A program made the position numbers and the translations under genes. DNA of 64,000 bases from the NCBI RefSeq assembly GCF_040049275.1, contig NZ_JBDZDT010000010.1, positions 147,026 to 211,025 of the forward strand, in the 5' to 3' direction. Source of the stretch: Aquabacter sp040049275 (lineage in GTDB: Bacteria; Pseudomonadota; Alphaproteobacteria; Rhizobiales; Xanthobacteraceae). Positions 31,300-40,509 of the stretch are shown piece after piece. The first letter of the stretch is position 1. Every line of letters begins with the position of its first letter. The notes under the pieces are model-generated. The model did no database searches, had not been told where the DNA came from, and saw only the letters and a program-made list of their open reading frames with translations.

Positions 31300-31457
31300 G
31301 CGCGCTCTCTCCCCCTGAGGCTCCGATTTTGGAACCTTATCCGCCGGAGGGCACCACAGGAGCACATGCGCATCATGCCTGCATAGGAGCCGCCCCGGTC
31401 TCCGCCGGCGGTTTAATGGTCCCGCATCTTCGGGCGTGATTGATTAAGGCCGTCTTG

Positions 31458-32705
31458 ATGGCCATCTTTCCGCGCAGTCCCGGCCTTACCGGGCCCGCCA
31501 CCCGCGTCGCGAAGGATCCCATGCCCGACGGCCGCCTTGCCGACAATGTCGCCTATTTCGGCCGCGCCCTGCGGGCTGCGGGCCTCCCCGTGGGCCCCGG
31601 CGACATGCTGGATGCGGTCTCGGCGCTGGAAGTCGCGGGGGTCGGCGGGCGCGAGGACGTTTATTGGACCCTGCATGCGGTGTTCGTGCGCCGGCATGAG
31701 GACCATGAGGTGTTCGACCAGGCCTTCCGCCTGTTCTGGCGGCGCCGCGCGCCCATGGAGAAGCTGATCGCCATGCTCTCGCCCGCCGCGCCCGCACGGG
31801 AGGGAGAGAAGGCCAAGACCACGCTGCGCCGGGTTCAGGAGGCGCTGTTCGCCGGCATCGGCGAGGAGCGGCCGGCGGAAAAGCCCAAGCTCGAGCTGGA
31901 TGCCCGCCTCACCGCCTCGGCCGACGACGTGCTGCGCACCCGCGATTTCGCGCAGATGAGCGCGCAGGAGATGGCGGAGGCCCGCCGCCGCATCGCGGCG
32001 CTGCGCATGCCCGACGACGAGGCGCCCACCCGCCGCTTCCGCCCCGACCCGCGTGGCGCCCGCTTCGATATGCGCGCGACGCTGCGGTCCTCGCTGGCGA
32101 CCGGCGGCCTCTTCCTCGCCCCGCGCCTCAAAGCCCCGAAGCACCGCCCCCCGCCAGTGGTGGCACTGGTGGATATATCGGGCTCCATGGGGGACTATTC
32201 GCGGGCCATCCTCCATTTCCTCCATGCGCTTTCCGAGACGCGGCGGGTGCATTCCTTCCTGTTCGGCACGCGGCTCACCAACGTCACCCGCGCTCTGCGC
32301 CGGCGCGACCCGGACGCGGCCTTGGATGCGGTGGCTGGCGCGGCCAAAGACTGGGCCGGGGGCACCCGCATTGCCGCCTCCCTCCACGCCTTCAACAAGG
32401 AGTGGTCGCGCCGGGTTCTGGCGCAGAACCCGGTGGTGCTGCTCATCACCGACGGGCTGGAGCGGGATCCGGACGCGCGCCTGGAGGCGGAGATCGACCG
32501 CCTCCACCGCTCCTGCCGCCGCCTCGTCTGGCTTAACCCGCTGCTGCGCTATGAAGGCTTCGAGCCCAAGGCGCGCGGCGTGAGAGCGCTGTTGCCCCAT
32601 GTGGACGAGTTCCGCCCGGTGCACAATCTTGCGAGCCTGGAGGCGCTGGTGGAGGCGCTGTCGGGCAATGCTGGGCCGAGGCGGAGCCGATTTGCTGTGT
32701 CGTGA
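31458..32705 (+). CDS. VWA-domain protein (CoxE-like)
   Basis: About 415 residues, with a helical N-terminal part (VAYFGRALRAAGLPVGPGDMLDAV) and a C-terminal von Willebrand A domain with MIDAS motif DISGSMGDYS and the later acidic ITDGLERD. CoxE-type proteins pair with a MoxR/CoxD ATPase to sulfurate or assemble molybdenum hydroxylase cofactors. ATG 31458 or ATG 31521 (with GAAGGA just upstream, giving MPDGRLADN) are both possible starts. The stop overlaps a GTCGTGA/TCACGAC inverted pair. Confidence 0.87.
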   Translation: MAIFPRSPGLTGPATRVAKDPMPDGRLADNVAYFGRALRAAGLPVGPGDMLDAVSALEVAGVGGREDVYWTLHAVFVRRHEDHEVFDQAFRLFWRRRAPMEKLIAMLSPAAPAREGEKAKTTLRRVQEALFAGIGEERPAEKPKLELDARLTASADDVLRTRDFAQMSAQEMAEARRRIAALRMPDDEAPTRRFRPDPRGARFDMRATLRSSLATGGLFLAPRLKAPKHRPPPVVALVDISGSMGDYSRAILHFLHALSETRRVHSFLFGTRLTNVTRALRRRDPDAALDAVAGAAKDWAGGTRIAASLHAFNKEWSRRVLAQNPVVLLITDGLERDPDARLEAEIDRLHRSCRRLVWLNPLLRYEGFEPKARGVRALLPHVDEFRPVHNLASLEALVEALSGNAGPRRSRFAVS

Positions 32706-32842
32706 AAGAATGCGAAATAAAAATCTCACGACTATTCCGAGGACGCCGGAGACGGCGCGGTTGTCGCGACCTTATTCTTCAAGTATTTCATTGAATTCAA
32801 TGCTCTGACGCGTTTCTTTGAAACATTGCTCGGTGGGAAAGC

Positions 32843-35800
32843 ATGCGGGGATTGGCATTTCAGTTGCGAGAGGCTGTGTCGGCCGTATCCGCAGCGGCTT
32901 TGGTTCTTGGATGCGCATCAAACGTCTCCGCCCAGTCGCTTCCGCAATGGGAAACCCCGGAATATTTCCGCTCCGGTTCGCTGGCGCAGATCAATGCGGC
33001 CGCGGCCTATGCGCAGGGCTATACGGGTGCCGGCGTGAAGGTGGGGGTGGCCGATAGCGGGCTGTGGACCACGCATTCGGAATTCGCCGGACGCGTCCTG
33101 CCGGGATTTGATTTTTCCTATCGGGCCAGTCCTCTGCCTGTCTTTATTCCGACTGATGACGACGATAATTTCGACCTGGGTGAAATTCCCGTGGGGCCGC
33201 CGCCGGAAGGCGGCCCTCTGCTGCCTGGCATGAACAGGGATGGAAGTGGCCACGGAACACACGTCGCAGGCATAATCGGCGCTGCGCGCGATGGACAGGA
33301 GATGCACGGCGTAGCGTTCGATGCCTCGATCGTGCCCGCCCATGTCAATCTCCTTGAGACCGATTCGGGGGTGAGCGAAGCTTGGCCCTTCCTCATCGCG
33401 CAGGGCGTCTCCATCATCAACGCCAGCTACAGGATCGGCTGCGTCGGCTCGGGTCCGGGGGTGCGCTGCAATGCCGAAACGATCACCCGCGAGAGTCTTG
33501 AGCATTATTATCCCCTCACCGTCCAGCGCAGCATAGATCTGGCTTCGGCGGATGTCCTGATGGTCGTTGCCACTGGCAATGATAGCAAGGCGCACCCCGA
33601 TATCCTCGCGGCCCTGCCTGCCATCGTGCCCGAGGTGAAAGACAACTGGCTCGCCGTCGCAGCGGTGGATTCCAACAACACCATCGCATCGTTCAGCAAT
33701 CGCTGCGGTATCGCGAAGGACTGGTGTCTCGTTGCGCCTGGCGACGATATCTATTCGACCTGGCGGGTCGATGCCGCCCATCCCACCGGCTACAAAGTTG
33801 AAGGTGGGACATCCATGGCCGCGCCCGCCGTCAGCGGCGTCGCGGCGCTGGTGAAGCAGGCCTTTCCCTGGTTCACGGCGTACGACCTCCAGCAGGCGCT
33901 GCTCACCACCGCCACCGATCTCGGTGCGCCCGGCGTGGACGAGGTGTATGGCTGGGGCCTCGTCAATGCGGGGAAGGCGGTCCGCGGCTACGGCATGTTC
34001 ACCGGCATGGTGATGCTCGATACCCAGGGCTACGTTTCCACGTTCTCCAATGACATTTCCGGGCCCGGCGGGTTCATCAAGGCGGGCGCGGGGACCCTCA
34101 TCCTCACCGGCGCCAACACCTATAGCGGCGGCACCGCTGTCGCAGAAGGCAAGCTGGTGCTGGGCAGCTCCACGGCGGCCGGCACCGGCGCAATCGCGCT
34201 CGGTGACGGCACCACTTTGGGCTTCGTCAACGGCATCAACGTCGCCAATGCCCTCGCCGTGTCGGGCAATGTCAGTTTCGACCTTGCCTCGGGCATGGCG
34301 ATCGCGTCCGGCGCGCTCAGCGGCGCGGGCGCCATCGCCTTCACCGGCGACGGCGTCGTCAGCCTCACCGGCGACAGCTCCGCCTTCACGGGCGCATCGA
34401 CGGTGGACGGCACAGTCTCGGTGAACGGGACGCTGGGCGGCACTGTGAACGTGCAGCAGGGTGGCACGCTGGAAGGCACGGGCACGGTGGGATCGACCAC
34501 CATTGCGGCGGGCGGCTCCGTGGCGCCGGGAACACAGATCGGCACGCTCACGGTCAACGGGGCGCTGACCTTCGCCCCCGGCTCCACCTATCAAGCGGAC
34601 ATAAATTCCGGTGGCGGCGCGGACGTCATCGCTGTCACGGGCATCGCCACGCTTGGCGGGGCCACGGTTTCTGGCACCCTGGAGCCAGGCGCCTTTTCGC
34701 CGGGCACGCGCTACCTCATCCTCACCGCCGCGGGTGGTGTGTCCGGCCTGTTCGGGCAGGCGGTCGAGAGCATGCCCTTCCTGGACCTTCTGTTGATCTA
34801 TGACCCCACCAGCGTTTCCCTGGAAATCGTGCGCAACGGGGTGCCGCTGCAGAGCGCGGCGGTGACGCGCAATCAGGCCTCCGCCGCGGCCGCGCTCGAC
34901 GCGCTCGCCTTGGGCAATGCGCTCGGTGATGCCGTGGTCTCGCAGTCGACGGTGGCCAGCGCCCAGCAGGCCTTCAACGCGGTGTCCGGCGAGGTCTATC
35001 CCTCGGCTCTGTCGGTGTTCCAAAATGAGAGTCTGATCCTGCGCCGGGCGGTACTGGACCGAGCCCGCGTACCGGTGGCGGGACCGGGCGCCGCGCCGCT
35101 CGCTTATGCCCCGGGCCTCGATGTGGCGGCCGATCCCGGCAGCCCCAACGCCTTCTGGGCTCAGGGCTTCGGCGCCTGGGGTCAGATCGACGGCAACGGC
35201 AATGCCGCCACCATCTCCGGCAACACCTCCGGCGTGTTCGTGGGCTATGACCGCACCTTCTCCCCCGGCATGGGCGACTGGCGGCTGGGCTTTGCGGCGG
35301 GATACTCCTCTTCCAGCTACCAGGTGGATGCGCGCAGTTCCTCCTTCTCCAGCGACAACGCCCATGTGGCGCTCTATGGCGGGGGCACGGTCGGGGCGCT
35401 CGGGCTGCGCTTCGGCGGGGCCTATAGCTGGGCGGACATGAGCGTCAGCCGCAGCGTCGTCTTCCCCGGCCTCTTCAACCAGCTCAGCGCCGACACCACC
35501 GCCCGCACCGGCCAGGTGTTCGGCGAGGTGAGCTATGGCCTCTCTTTCGCCTCCGTGGGACTGGAGCCGTTCGCGGGCTTGGCTTATGTCAATGTGGATC
35601 TCGACGATTTCTCCGAGACGGGCGGTCCCTCCGCGCTGACCTCCTCTGGCGCGAGCGAGGGCGTGACCTATTCCACCCTCGGCGCCCGGGTGAGCGTCCC
35701 TCTGGCACTCGGCACCATCGCCACCAGCTTCAAGGGCACGCTGGCGTGGCAGCACGCCTTCGGCGACACGGCGCCGGAGGCGCTGTTCGCCTTCGGCCCC

Positions 35801-35977
35801 GGCGCCCAGCCCTTCGCCATCTCCGGCGCCCCCATCGCCGCCGACGCGGCGCTCATCGAGGCCGGCCTCGACATGGCGTTCACCGCCAATACGAGCCTGT
35901 CCCTTTTCTATGCCGGCCAGCTCGCCAGCACAGAGACCAACAACATGGTCAAGGGCAGCTTCACCCTCAAATTCTGA
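32843..35977 (+). CDS. Autotransporter with subtilisin-like (S8) protease passenger
   Basis: The 1044-residue outer-membrane protein starts with a signal peptide cut near residue 30. The S8 triad is complete: Asp71 (VADSGL), His137 (GHGTHVAG) and Ser324 (GGTSMAAPA). A passenger-associated repeat follows (GAGTLILTGANTYSGGT), then a long beta-helix-like region. The last 280 residues form an autotransporter barrel ending in KF with terminal aromatic. It should be secreted by the type V route and cleave proteins at the cell surface. Its AT-richer promoter region (32706-32842) and its position inside the molybdoenzyme locus suggest insertion. Confidence 0.92.
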   Translation: MRGLAFQLREAVSAVSAAALVLGCASNVSAQSLPQWETPEYFRSGSLAQINAAAAYAQGYTGAGVKVGVADSGLWTTHSEFAGRVLPGFDFSYRASPLPVFIPTDDDDNFDLGEIPVGPPPEGGPLLPGMNRDGSGHGTHVAGIIGAARDGQEMHGVAFDASIVPAHVNLLETDSGVSEAWPFLIAQGVSIINASYRIGCVGSGPGVRCNAETITRESLEHYYPLTVQRSIDLASADVLMVVATGNDSKAHPDILAALPAIVPEVKDNWLAVAAVDSNNTIASFSNRCGIAKDWCLVAPGDDIYSTWRVDAAHPTGYKVEGGTSMAAPAVSGVAALVKQAFPWFTAYDLQQALLTTATDLGAPGVDEVYGWGLVNAGKAVRGYGMFTGMVMLDTQGYVSTFSNDISGPGGFIKAGAGTLILTGANTYSGGTAVAEGKLVLGSSTAAGTGAIALGDGTTLGFVNGINVANALAVSGNVSFDLASGMAIASGALSGAGAIAFTGDGVVSLTGDSSAFTGASTVDGTVSVNGTLGGTVNVQQGGTLEGTGTVGSTTIAAGGSVAPGTQIGTLTVNGALTFAPGSTYQADINSGGGADVIAVTGIATLGGATVSGTLEPGAFSPGTRYLILTAAGGVSGLFGQAVESMPFLDLLLIYDPTSVSLEIVRNGVPLQSAAVTRNQASAAAALDALALGNALGDAVVSQSTVASAQQAFNAVSGEVYPSALSVFQNESLILRRAVLDRARVPVAGPGAAPLAYAPGLDVAADPGSPNAFWAQGFGAWGQIDGNGNAATISGNTSGVFVGYDRTFSPGMGDWRLGFAAGYSSSSYQVDARSSSFSSDNAHVALYGGGTVGALGLRFGGAYSWADMSVSRSVVFPGLFNQLSADTTARTGQVFGEVSYGLSFASVGLEPFAGLAYVNVDLDDFSETGGPSALTSSGASEGVTYSTLGARVSVPLALGTIATSFKGTLAWQHAFGDTAPEALFAFGPGAQPFAISGAPIAADAALIEAGLDMAFTANTSLSLFYAGQLASTETNNMVKGSFTLKF

Positions 35978-36007
35978 GGAATCTGCTGGTTGCCGCGGCG
36001 CGGCGGC

Positions 36008-37033
36008 CTATGAGGACCGCTCCAGCGGATAGGCGTGCACCCCGCCGCAATAATCGGTGACGTGCTCGCCCGCGACATAGGAGGGCGTCAGCGGCACCTT
36101 GCCGTGCCCGCCGGGGATGTCGAGTACGTAAGTGGGCAGGCAGAGACCCGAGACCCGGCCCCGGAGCGCGCGCATCAGCGCCTGCCCCTCCGCGATGGTG
36201 AGGCGGAAATGGGCGGTGCCGGGGGCAAGGTCGGGATGGTGGAGGTAATAGGGCTTCACCCGGCATTCCACTAACGCCCGGAACAGTTCCGCCAGCGTCG
36301 TTGCATCGTCGTTCACGCCGCGCAGCAGCACCGACTGGGACAGCACGGGAATGCCCGCATCCACCAGCCGGGCGATGGCGGCGCGCGCCTCCGGCCCCAG
36401 CTCGCGGGCATGGTTGGCGTGGATCACCACATAGGAAGTGATGTTATCCGCCTTCAGCGCGGACACCATGTCGGCGCTCACCCGCTCGGGCGCGGCGATG
36501 GGGATGCGGGTGTGGAAGCGGGCGATCTTCACATGATCGATCCCGGCGAGCCGGCCCACCACTTCGCGCATGCGGCGGGGAGAGACCATGAAGGGATCGC
36601 CGCCGGTGAGGATCACCTCCCAGATTTCCGGATGGGCGCAAACATAGTCGAAGGCCGCATCCAGCGCCTCGGGCGAGAGGGCGTTCTCCGCGCCGGGGCC
36701 GACCATCTCGCGGCGGAAGCAGAAGCGGCAATAGACCGCGCACACATTCACCAGCTTCAGCAGCGCTCGGTCGGGATAGCGGTGGACGATGCCGGGAACG
36801 GGCGAATGGGCCTCGTCTCCAATGGGGTCGGCCAACTCCTCCGGGCGCACCTCAAGCTCGGCCGCATCGGGCACGAACTGGCGCGCCAGAGCGTCTCCCG
36901 GCGCCATGCGCGCCGCCAGAACCGGCGTCACCGCCACCGCATAGCGGGCCGCGACACGCGCGACCTCGTCCCGCCCCACCTCGGGGACGAGGCCGGCGGC
37001 GATCAGGTCGTCGGCGGTGCGCAGCGTGGACAT
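36008..37033 (-). CDS. Lysine 2,3-aminomutase-family radical SAM protein (KamA/EpmB-like)
   Basis: The 341-residue enzyme has the radical SAM cluster motif CAVYCRFC (Cx3Cx2C), glycine-rich ILTGGDPFMVSP, and the C-terminal PYYLHHPDLAPGTAHFR and DIPGGHGKVPL blocks, which bind PLP and substrate. EpmB-like proteins make beta-lysine for elongation factor P modification; KamA acts in lysine catabolism. Without efp or epmA beside it, the choice stays open. ATG 37033 gives MSTLRTADD; a TTG at 37054 is less likely. Confidence 0.86.
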   Translation of the reverse strand: MSTLRTADDLIAAGLVPEVGRDEVARVAARYAVAVTPVLAARMAPGDALARQFVPDAAELEVRPEELADPIGDEAHSPVPGIVHRYPDRALLKLVNVCAVYCRFCFRREMVGPGAENALSPEALDAAFDYVCAHPEIWEVILTGGDPFMVSPRRMREVVGRLAGIDHVKIARFHTRIPIAAPERVSADMVSALKADNITSYVVIHANHARELGPEARAAIARLVDAGIPVLSQSVLLRGVNDDATTLAELFRALVECRVKPYYLHHPDLAPGTAHFRLTIAEGQALMRALRGRVSGLCLPTYVLDIPGGHGKVPLTPSYVAGEHVTDYCGGVHAYPLERSS

Positions 37034-37154
37034 ATGGCGTTCCAGGGAGAACAATGGTGCAGGCCCGGCGGCTTTCAGGCCGGGCGCGCGCCCCTATATA
37101 GGGGATGAGACGCGCGCGCCAAGCCGCGGACAGCCGCCCTCAGGGAGAAGGCCC

Positions 37155-37478
37155 ATGCTCTCGACCGAAGACGACGTATTGGAGGCGGCACTGCGCTGGC
37201 GCCGCGAGGGACGTTCCGTGGCGCTCGCCACAGTGCTTGAGACCTGGGGCTCGGCCCCGCGCCCCGTGGGCAGCCATCTGGTGATCGATGCGGACGGCAA
37301 TTTCCTCGGCTCCGTCTCCGGCGGCTGCGTGGAAGGCGAGGTGGTGAGCGAGGCCGCCGACGTCATCGAGAACGGAAAGCCCCGCATCCTGGAATTCGGC
37401 GTGGCGGACGAGACCGCCTGGCGCGTCGGCCTCTCCTGCGGCGGGGCCATCCGGGTCTATGTGGAGCGGGTGGACTGA
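37155..37478 (+). CDS. XdhC/CoxI-family protein, short N-terminal-domain form
   Basis: The 107-residue protein consists only of the XdhC_CoxI domain: ATVLETWGSAPRPVGSHLVI, SVSGGCVEGEV and GLSCGGAIRVYVE. XdhC proteins bind molybdopterin cofactor, help its sulfuration and hand it to xanthine-dehydrogenase-like enzymes. AGGGAGAAG precedes the ATG. The next gene, seven bases on, supplies the complementary C-terminal domain, so the pair equals one split XdhC. Confidence 0.88.
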   Translation: MLSTEDDVLEAALRWRREGRSVALATVLETWGSAPRPVGSHLVIDADGNFLGSVSGGCVEGEVVSEAADVIENGKPRILEFGVADETAWRVGLSCGGAIRVYVERVD

Positions 37479-37484
37479 AGCCCC

Positions 37485-38195
37485 ATGCGCCTCGATCTCC
37501 TCTCAAAGCTGATGGCGGAGCGCGCCGCGCGCCGCGCCGCCATCCTCGTCACCGAGCTTGAAACCGGCGCCCAGCGCCTCGTGACGCCCGAGGACGCCAC
37601 CGCCGATCCGCTTGCCGCCGACCTGCGCAAGGCGTTCCGGACGGGCAAGAGCGGCGCCGTGGGGGAGGGGCCATCCCGCGCCTTCCTCACCGTGGAAGTG
37701 CCGCCGCCGCGCCTCGTGGTGATCGGCGCCGTCCATATCTCTCAGGCCCTGGCGCCTTTGGCGCGCGTGGCCGGCTACGACATGGTCATCATCGACCCGC
37801 GCACCGCCTTCGCCACCCCCGAGCGCTTTCCCGACGTGCCGCTGATCGCCCAGTGGCCGGACCAGGCGCTGCCCGAAGTGGGGGTGGACCCCTTCACCGC
37901 CCTCATCGCGCTCACCCACGATCCCAAGATCGACGAGCCGGCCCTGGAAGCGGGTCTGAGGGCCGGCTGCTTCTATGTGGGGGCGCTGGGCTCGCGGCGC
38001 ACCCACGCCAAGCGCCTGGAGCGGCTCGCCGCGCGCGGGCTGAGCGCGGACGACACCGCCCGCATCCACGCGCCCATCGGTCTCGATATCGGCGCGGTGA
38101 GCCCCGGCGAGATCGCCGTGGCGGTCCTCGGCGAGGTCATCGCCGCGCTGCGCAAGGAAAAAGTCGCGGCGGCACGGCCGGAGGCGGCGGAGTGA
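37485..38195 (+). CDS. XdhC-family protein, Rossmann C-terminal-domain form
   Basis: The 236-residue protein has the XdhC C-terminal Rossmann region: PPRLVVIGAVHISQALAPLA, the conserved VIIDPRTAFATPERF, ALIALTHDPKIDEPAL and YVGALGSRRTHAKRLERL. It cooperates with the short XdhC protein just upstream and overlaps the following molybdopterin/NTP-transferase gene by four bases (GTGA). This looks like a three-gene Moco delivery operon for a molybdenum hydroxylase encoded elsewhere. Confidence 0.9.
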   Translation: MRLDLLSKLMAERAARRAAILVTELETGAQRLVTPEDATADPLAADLRKAFRTGKSGAVGEGPSRAFLTVEVPPPRLVVIGAVHISQALAPLARVAGYDMVIIDPRTAFATPERFPDVPLIAQWPDQALPEVGVDPFTALIALTHDPKIDEPALEAGLRAGCFYVGALGSRRTHAKRLERLAARGLSADDTARIHAPIGLDIGAVSPGEIAVAVLGEVIAALRKEKVAAARPEAAE

Positions 38196-39808
38196 AATTC
38201 GGCCTCGTCCCGGTGGCGGAGGCGCTGGGCGCCGTCGCTGCCCATGCGGTGAAATCCAACGGCCTGATCCTGAAGAAGGGCACCCGGCTCGGCCCGGCGG
38301 AGATCGCCGCGCTGGTGGCGGCCGGCATTTCCGAGGTCATGGTGGCGCGCCTGGAAGAGGGGGATCTCGACGAGGACGCCGCCGCCGCACGCCTCGCCGC
38401 CTGCTTCGCCGGCGCCGGCACGCGCGCGGCCCCGCCCTTCACCGGCCGCGCCAATCTCTTCGCCACCGTGCCCGGCGTGCTGGAGGTGGACGCGGCGTCG
38501 GTGGATGCCTTCAACCTCGTGGACGAGGCGCTCACCTTCGCCACCCTCGCCCCCTTCCGGCCGGTGGGGGAGGGGGACCTTATCGCCACCGTGAAGATCA
38601 TTCCTTATGCGGTGTCGGGCGCGCTGGTGGACGTGGCGCTCAAGCGCGCGATCCCGCGCATCGGCATCGCACCGTTCCGCCGCGTGGCGGTGGCGGTCAT
38701 CTCGACCCTGCTGCCGGGGCTCGCGGACAAGGTGGTGGAGAAGACCCTGCGCGTCACCGCCGAGCGGCTGTCGCGCTTCGGCGCCCGCATCGCCCACGAG
38801 GCGCGCGTGCCGCACGAGACCATGGCCCTGCGCGGGGCCATAGACGCGGCAAAGCAGGCCGGTGCGGAGCTGATCCTGGTGTTCGGCGCTTCCGCCATCG
38901 CCGACCGGCGGGATGTCATCCCCGCTGCTTTGGAGGCGGCCGGCGGCGCGGTGGAGCGGCTCGGCATGCCGGTGGACCCCGGCAATCTCCTGCTGCTGGG
39001 CCGGCTCGGCGACATTCCCGTGCTCGGCGCGCCGGGCTGTGCCCGCAGCCCCAAGGAAAACGGCTTCGATTTCATCCTGGCGCGGCTCCTGGCGGACTTG
39101 CCCGTCACCTCGGCTGACGTCGCCCGCATGGGCGCGGGCGGCCTTATCGGTGAGATCGTCACCCGCCCGCAGCCGCGCGAAGAGCCGGTGTCTCCCGCGC
39201 CCGCGCCGGTCGCCGCATTGGTGCTGGCGGCGGGGCGCGGCACGCGCATGGGCGGGCCGAACAAGCTTCTGGAAGAGGTGGGCGGGCGCCCGGTGGTGCG
39301 CCGCGTGGTGGAGGCCGCGCTCGCCTCGCGCGCGCGGCCCGTCATCGTCGTCACCGGTCATGAGCGCGAGCGTGTTCAGCACGCATTGGCTGGCCTGGAT
39401 GTGATTGTCGCGCCGAATCCCAACTATGCGGACGGCCTTGCCGGCTCGCTCGCGGCGGGCATCGCGGCGGTGCCGGAGACAGCGCCGGGCGCGCTGGTGC
39501 TGCTCGGCGACATGCCGCTGGTGGAGACTTCAACCATCGAGCGTCTCGTTGCGGGCTTCGCGCCGGAGGAGGGGCGGCTGGTGGTGGTGCCGGTGGTGGG
39601 CGGTCGGCGGGGCAATCCCGTGCTGTGGTCGCGCCGTTTCTTCCCGGCTCTCGCCGCTCTGGAAGGCGACATGGGTGCCCGCCATCTCATCGCCGCCCAT
39701 TCCGAGGCGGTGTTCGAGGTGGAAGTGAGCGGGCCGGGCCCGCTGCTGGACGTGGACACGCCGGAGGCCCTGGCGGAGGCGCGGGAGGTGGTTCTGGCGG
39801 CGGGCTGA
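38192..39808 (+). CDS. Fused molybdopterin-binding (MoeA/MogA-like) and MobA/MocA-like nucleotidyltransferase
   Basis: The 538-residue protein starts with GTG 38192 inside the stop of the XdhC gene. Residues about 1-330 resemble the MoCF/MoeA-type molybdopterin-binding fold (ELILVFGASAIADRRDVIP, GMPVDPGNLLLLGRLGDIPVLG). Residues from about 343 form a nucleotidyltransferase with the signature LVLAAGRGTRMGGPNKLLEE, ending near LLDVDTPEAL. MocA-like domains add CMP to Moco, MobA-like add GMP. CMP is expected for a CoxD/E/XdhC-type system, which is inference. Confidence 0.87.
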   Translation: MKFGLVPVAEALGAVAAHAVKSNGLILKKGTRLGPAEIAALVAAGISEVMVARLEEGDLDEDAAAARLAACFAGAGTRAAPPFTGRANLFATVPGVLEVDAASVDAFNLVDEALTFATLAPFRPVGEGDLIATVKIIPYAVSGALVDVALKRAIPRIGIAPFRRVAVAVISTLLPGLADKVVEKTLRVTAERLSRFGARIAHEARVPHETMALRGAIDAAKQAGAELILVFGASAIADRRDVIPAALEAAGGAVERLGMPVDPGNLLLLGRLGDIPVLGAPGCARSPKENGFDFILARLLADLPVTSADVARMGAGGLIGEIVTRPQPREEPVSPAPAPVAALVLAAGRGTRMGGPNKLLEEVGGRPVVRRVVEAALASRARPVIVVTGHERERVQHALAGLDVIVAPNPNYADGLAGSLAAGIAAVPETAPGALVLLGDMPLVETSTIERLVAGFAPEEGRLVVVPVVGGRRGNPVLWSRRFFPALAALEGDMGARHLIAAHSEAVFEVEVSGPGPLLDVDTPEALAEAREVVLAAG

Positions 39809-39867
39809 GCTGGGATATCTACCGGGCGCCGGTTCTTGTCCTGGGCGCATGCAGCGCAGCGGAATGC

Positions 39868-39996
39868 GACCCGGGACCCAGCGCAAGAGACCGCCGAAGG
39901 CGCTTCAATGAGCTCTTGCCGCCGCGCGGCGAGAGCGTAACGGCGCTGGTCGCGCCATTGCCGGCTTCGCCGGAGTCTTGCGCTGGGTCCCGGATC
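39868..39996. repeat. Large intergenic inverted repeat, third family
   Basis: GACCCGGGACCCAGCGCAAG (39868-39887) is mirrored by CTTGCGCTGGGTCCCGGATC (39977-39996). The 90 bases between hold GCCGGCTTCGCCGG-type inner hairpins. It sits between converging genes. No other copy was noticed in this window. Confidence 0.6.
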
Positions 39997-40038
39997 TGCG
40001 CTCCGGCTCCGCCGTCGCTTGTCCAGGACAAGGGCCCT

Positions 40039-40503
40039 TTAAAACGCCGCCGGCATCAAATGCTCCACCGGCACATCCAATCGCTCGCACAAGATTTCCG
40101 CGAGCCGCAGTCGGTGGCAGCCTTCCACGTGCTGCTCGTAGCACATGAGGCAGATGCGCCGGCCCTTGGTGAGGCTGGCCAGTTCGTCCAGCGCCTCGCG
40201 CGCGGCCGGCGTCTCAAGATGGGCGTTGTAGATGCGCATGAGGCCCGCATGGTCGCCGGAGCGGGCAGCAAGGCGCCCCTCCTTGGGCGTGCCCAGCGGG
40301 CGCAGATGCACGTAGGCGATGCCGAGTTCGGAAACGCCGGCGGAGAGCGCGCCCTTGGAGAAGCCCGGCCGGCGCGAGGAGGCGACCGCCCTCACGTCCA
40401 CCAGAAGGTCGACCCCGGCGCGGGTCAGGGTGTCCTGGAACGCGCCGGGGGTGGTGTGCTCATAGCCTACGGTGAACAGCTCCGTTGCTTTGCCCTTTGC
40501 CAT
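40039..40503 (-). CDS. DUF488-family protein
   Basis: The 154-residue protein has the DUF488 pattern: LFTVGYEHTTPGAFQDTL near the N-terminus, LLVDVRAVASSRRPGFSK, YVHLRPLGTPKE and the cysteine/histidine block LMCYEQHVEGCHRLRLAE. Function of the family is not established; the C/H block suggests metal binding or nuclease-like chemistry. It starts six bases after the DctM stop, so it is likely the last gene of the TRAP operon. Confidence 0.82.
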   Translation of the reverse strand: MAKGKATELFTVGYEHTTPGAFQDTLTRAGVDLLVDVRAVASSRRPGFSKGALSAGVSELGIAYVHLRPLGTPKEGRLAARSGDHAGLMRIYNAHLETPAAREALDELASLTKGRRICLMCYEQHVEGCHRLRLAEILCERLDVPVEHLMPAAF

Positions 40504-40509
40504 GGATCC

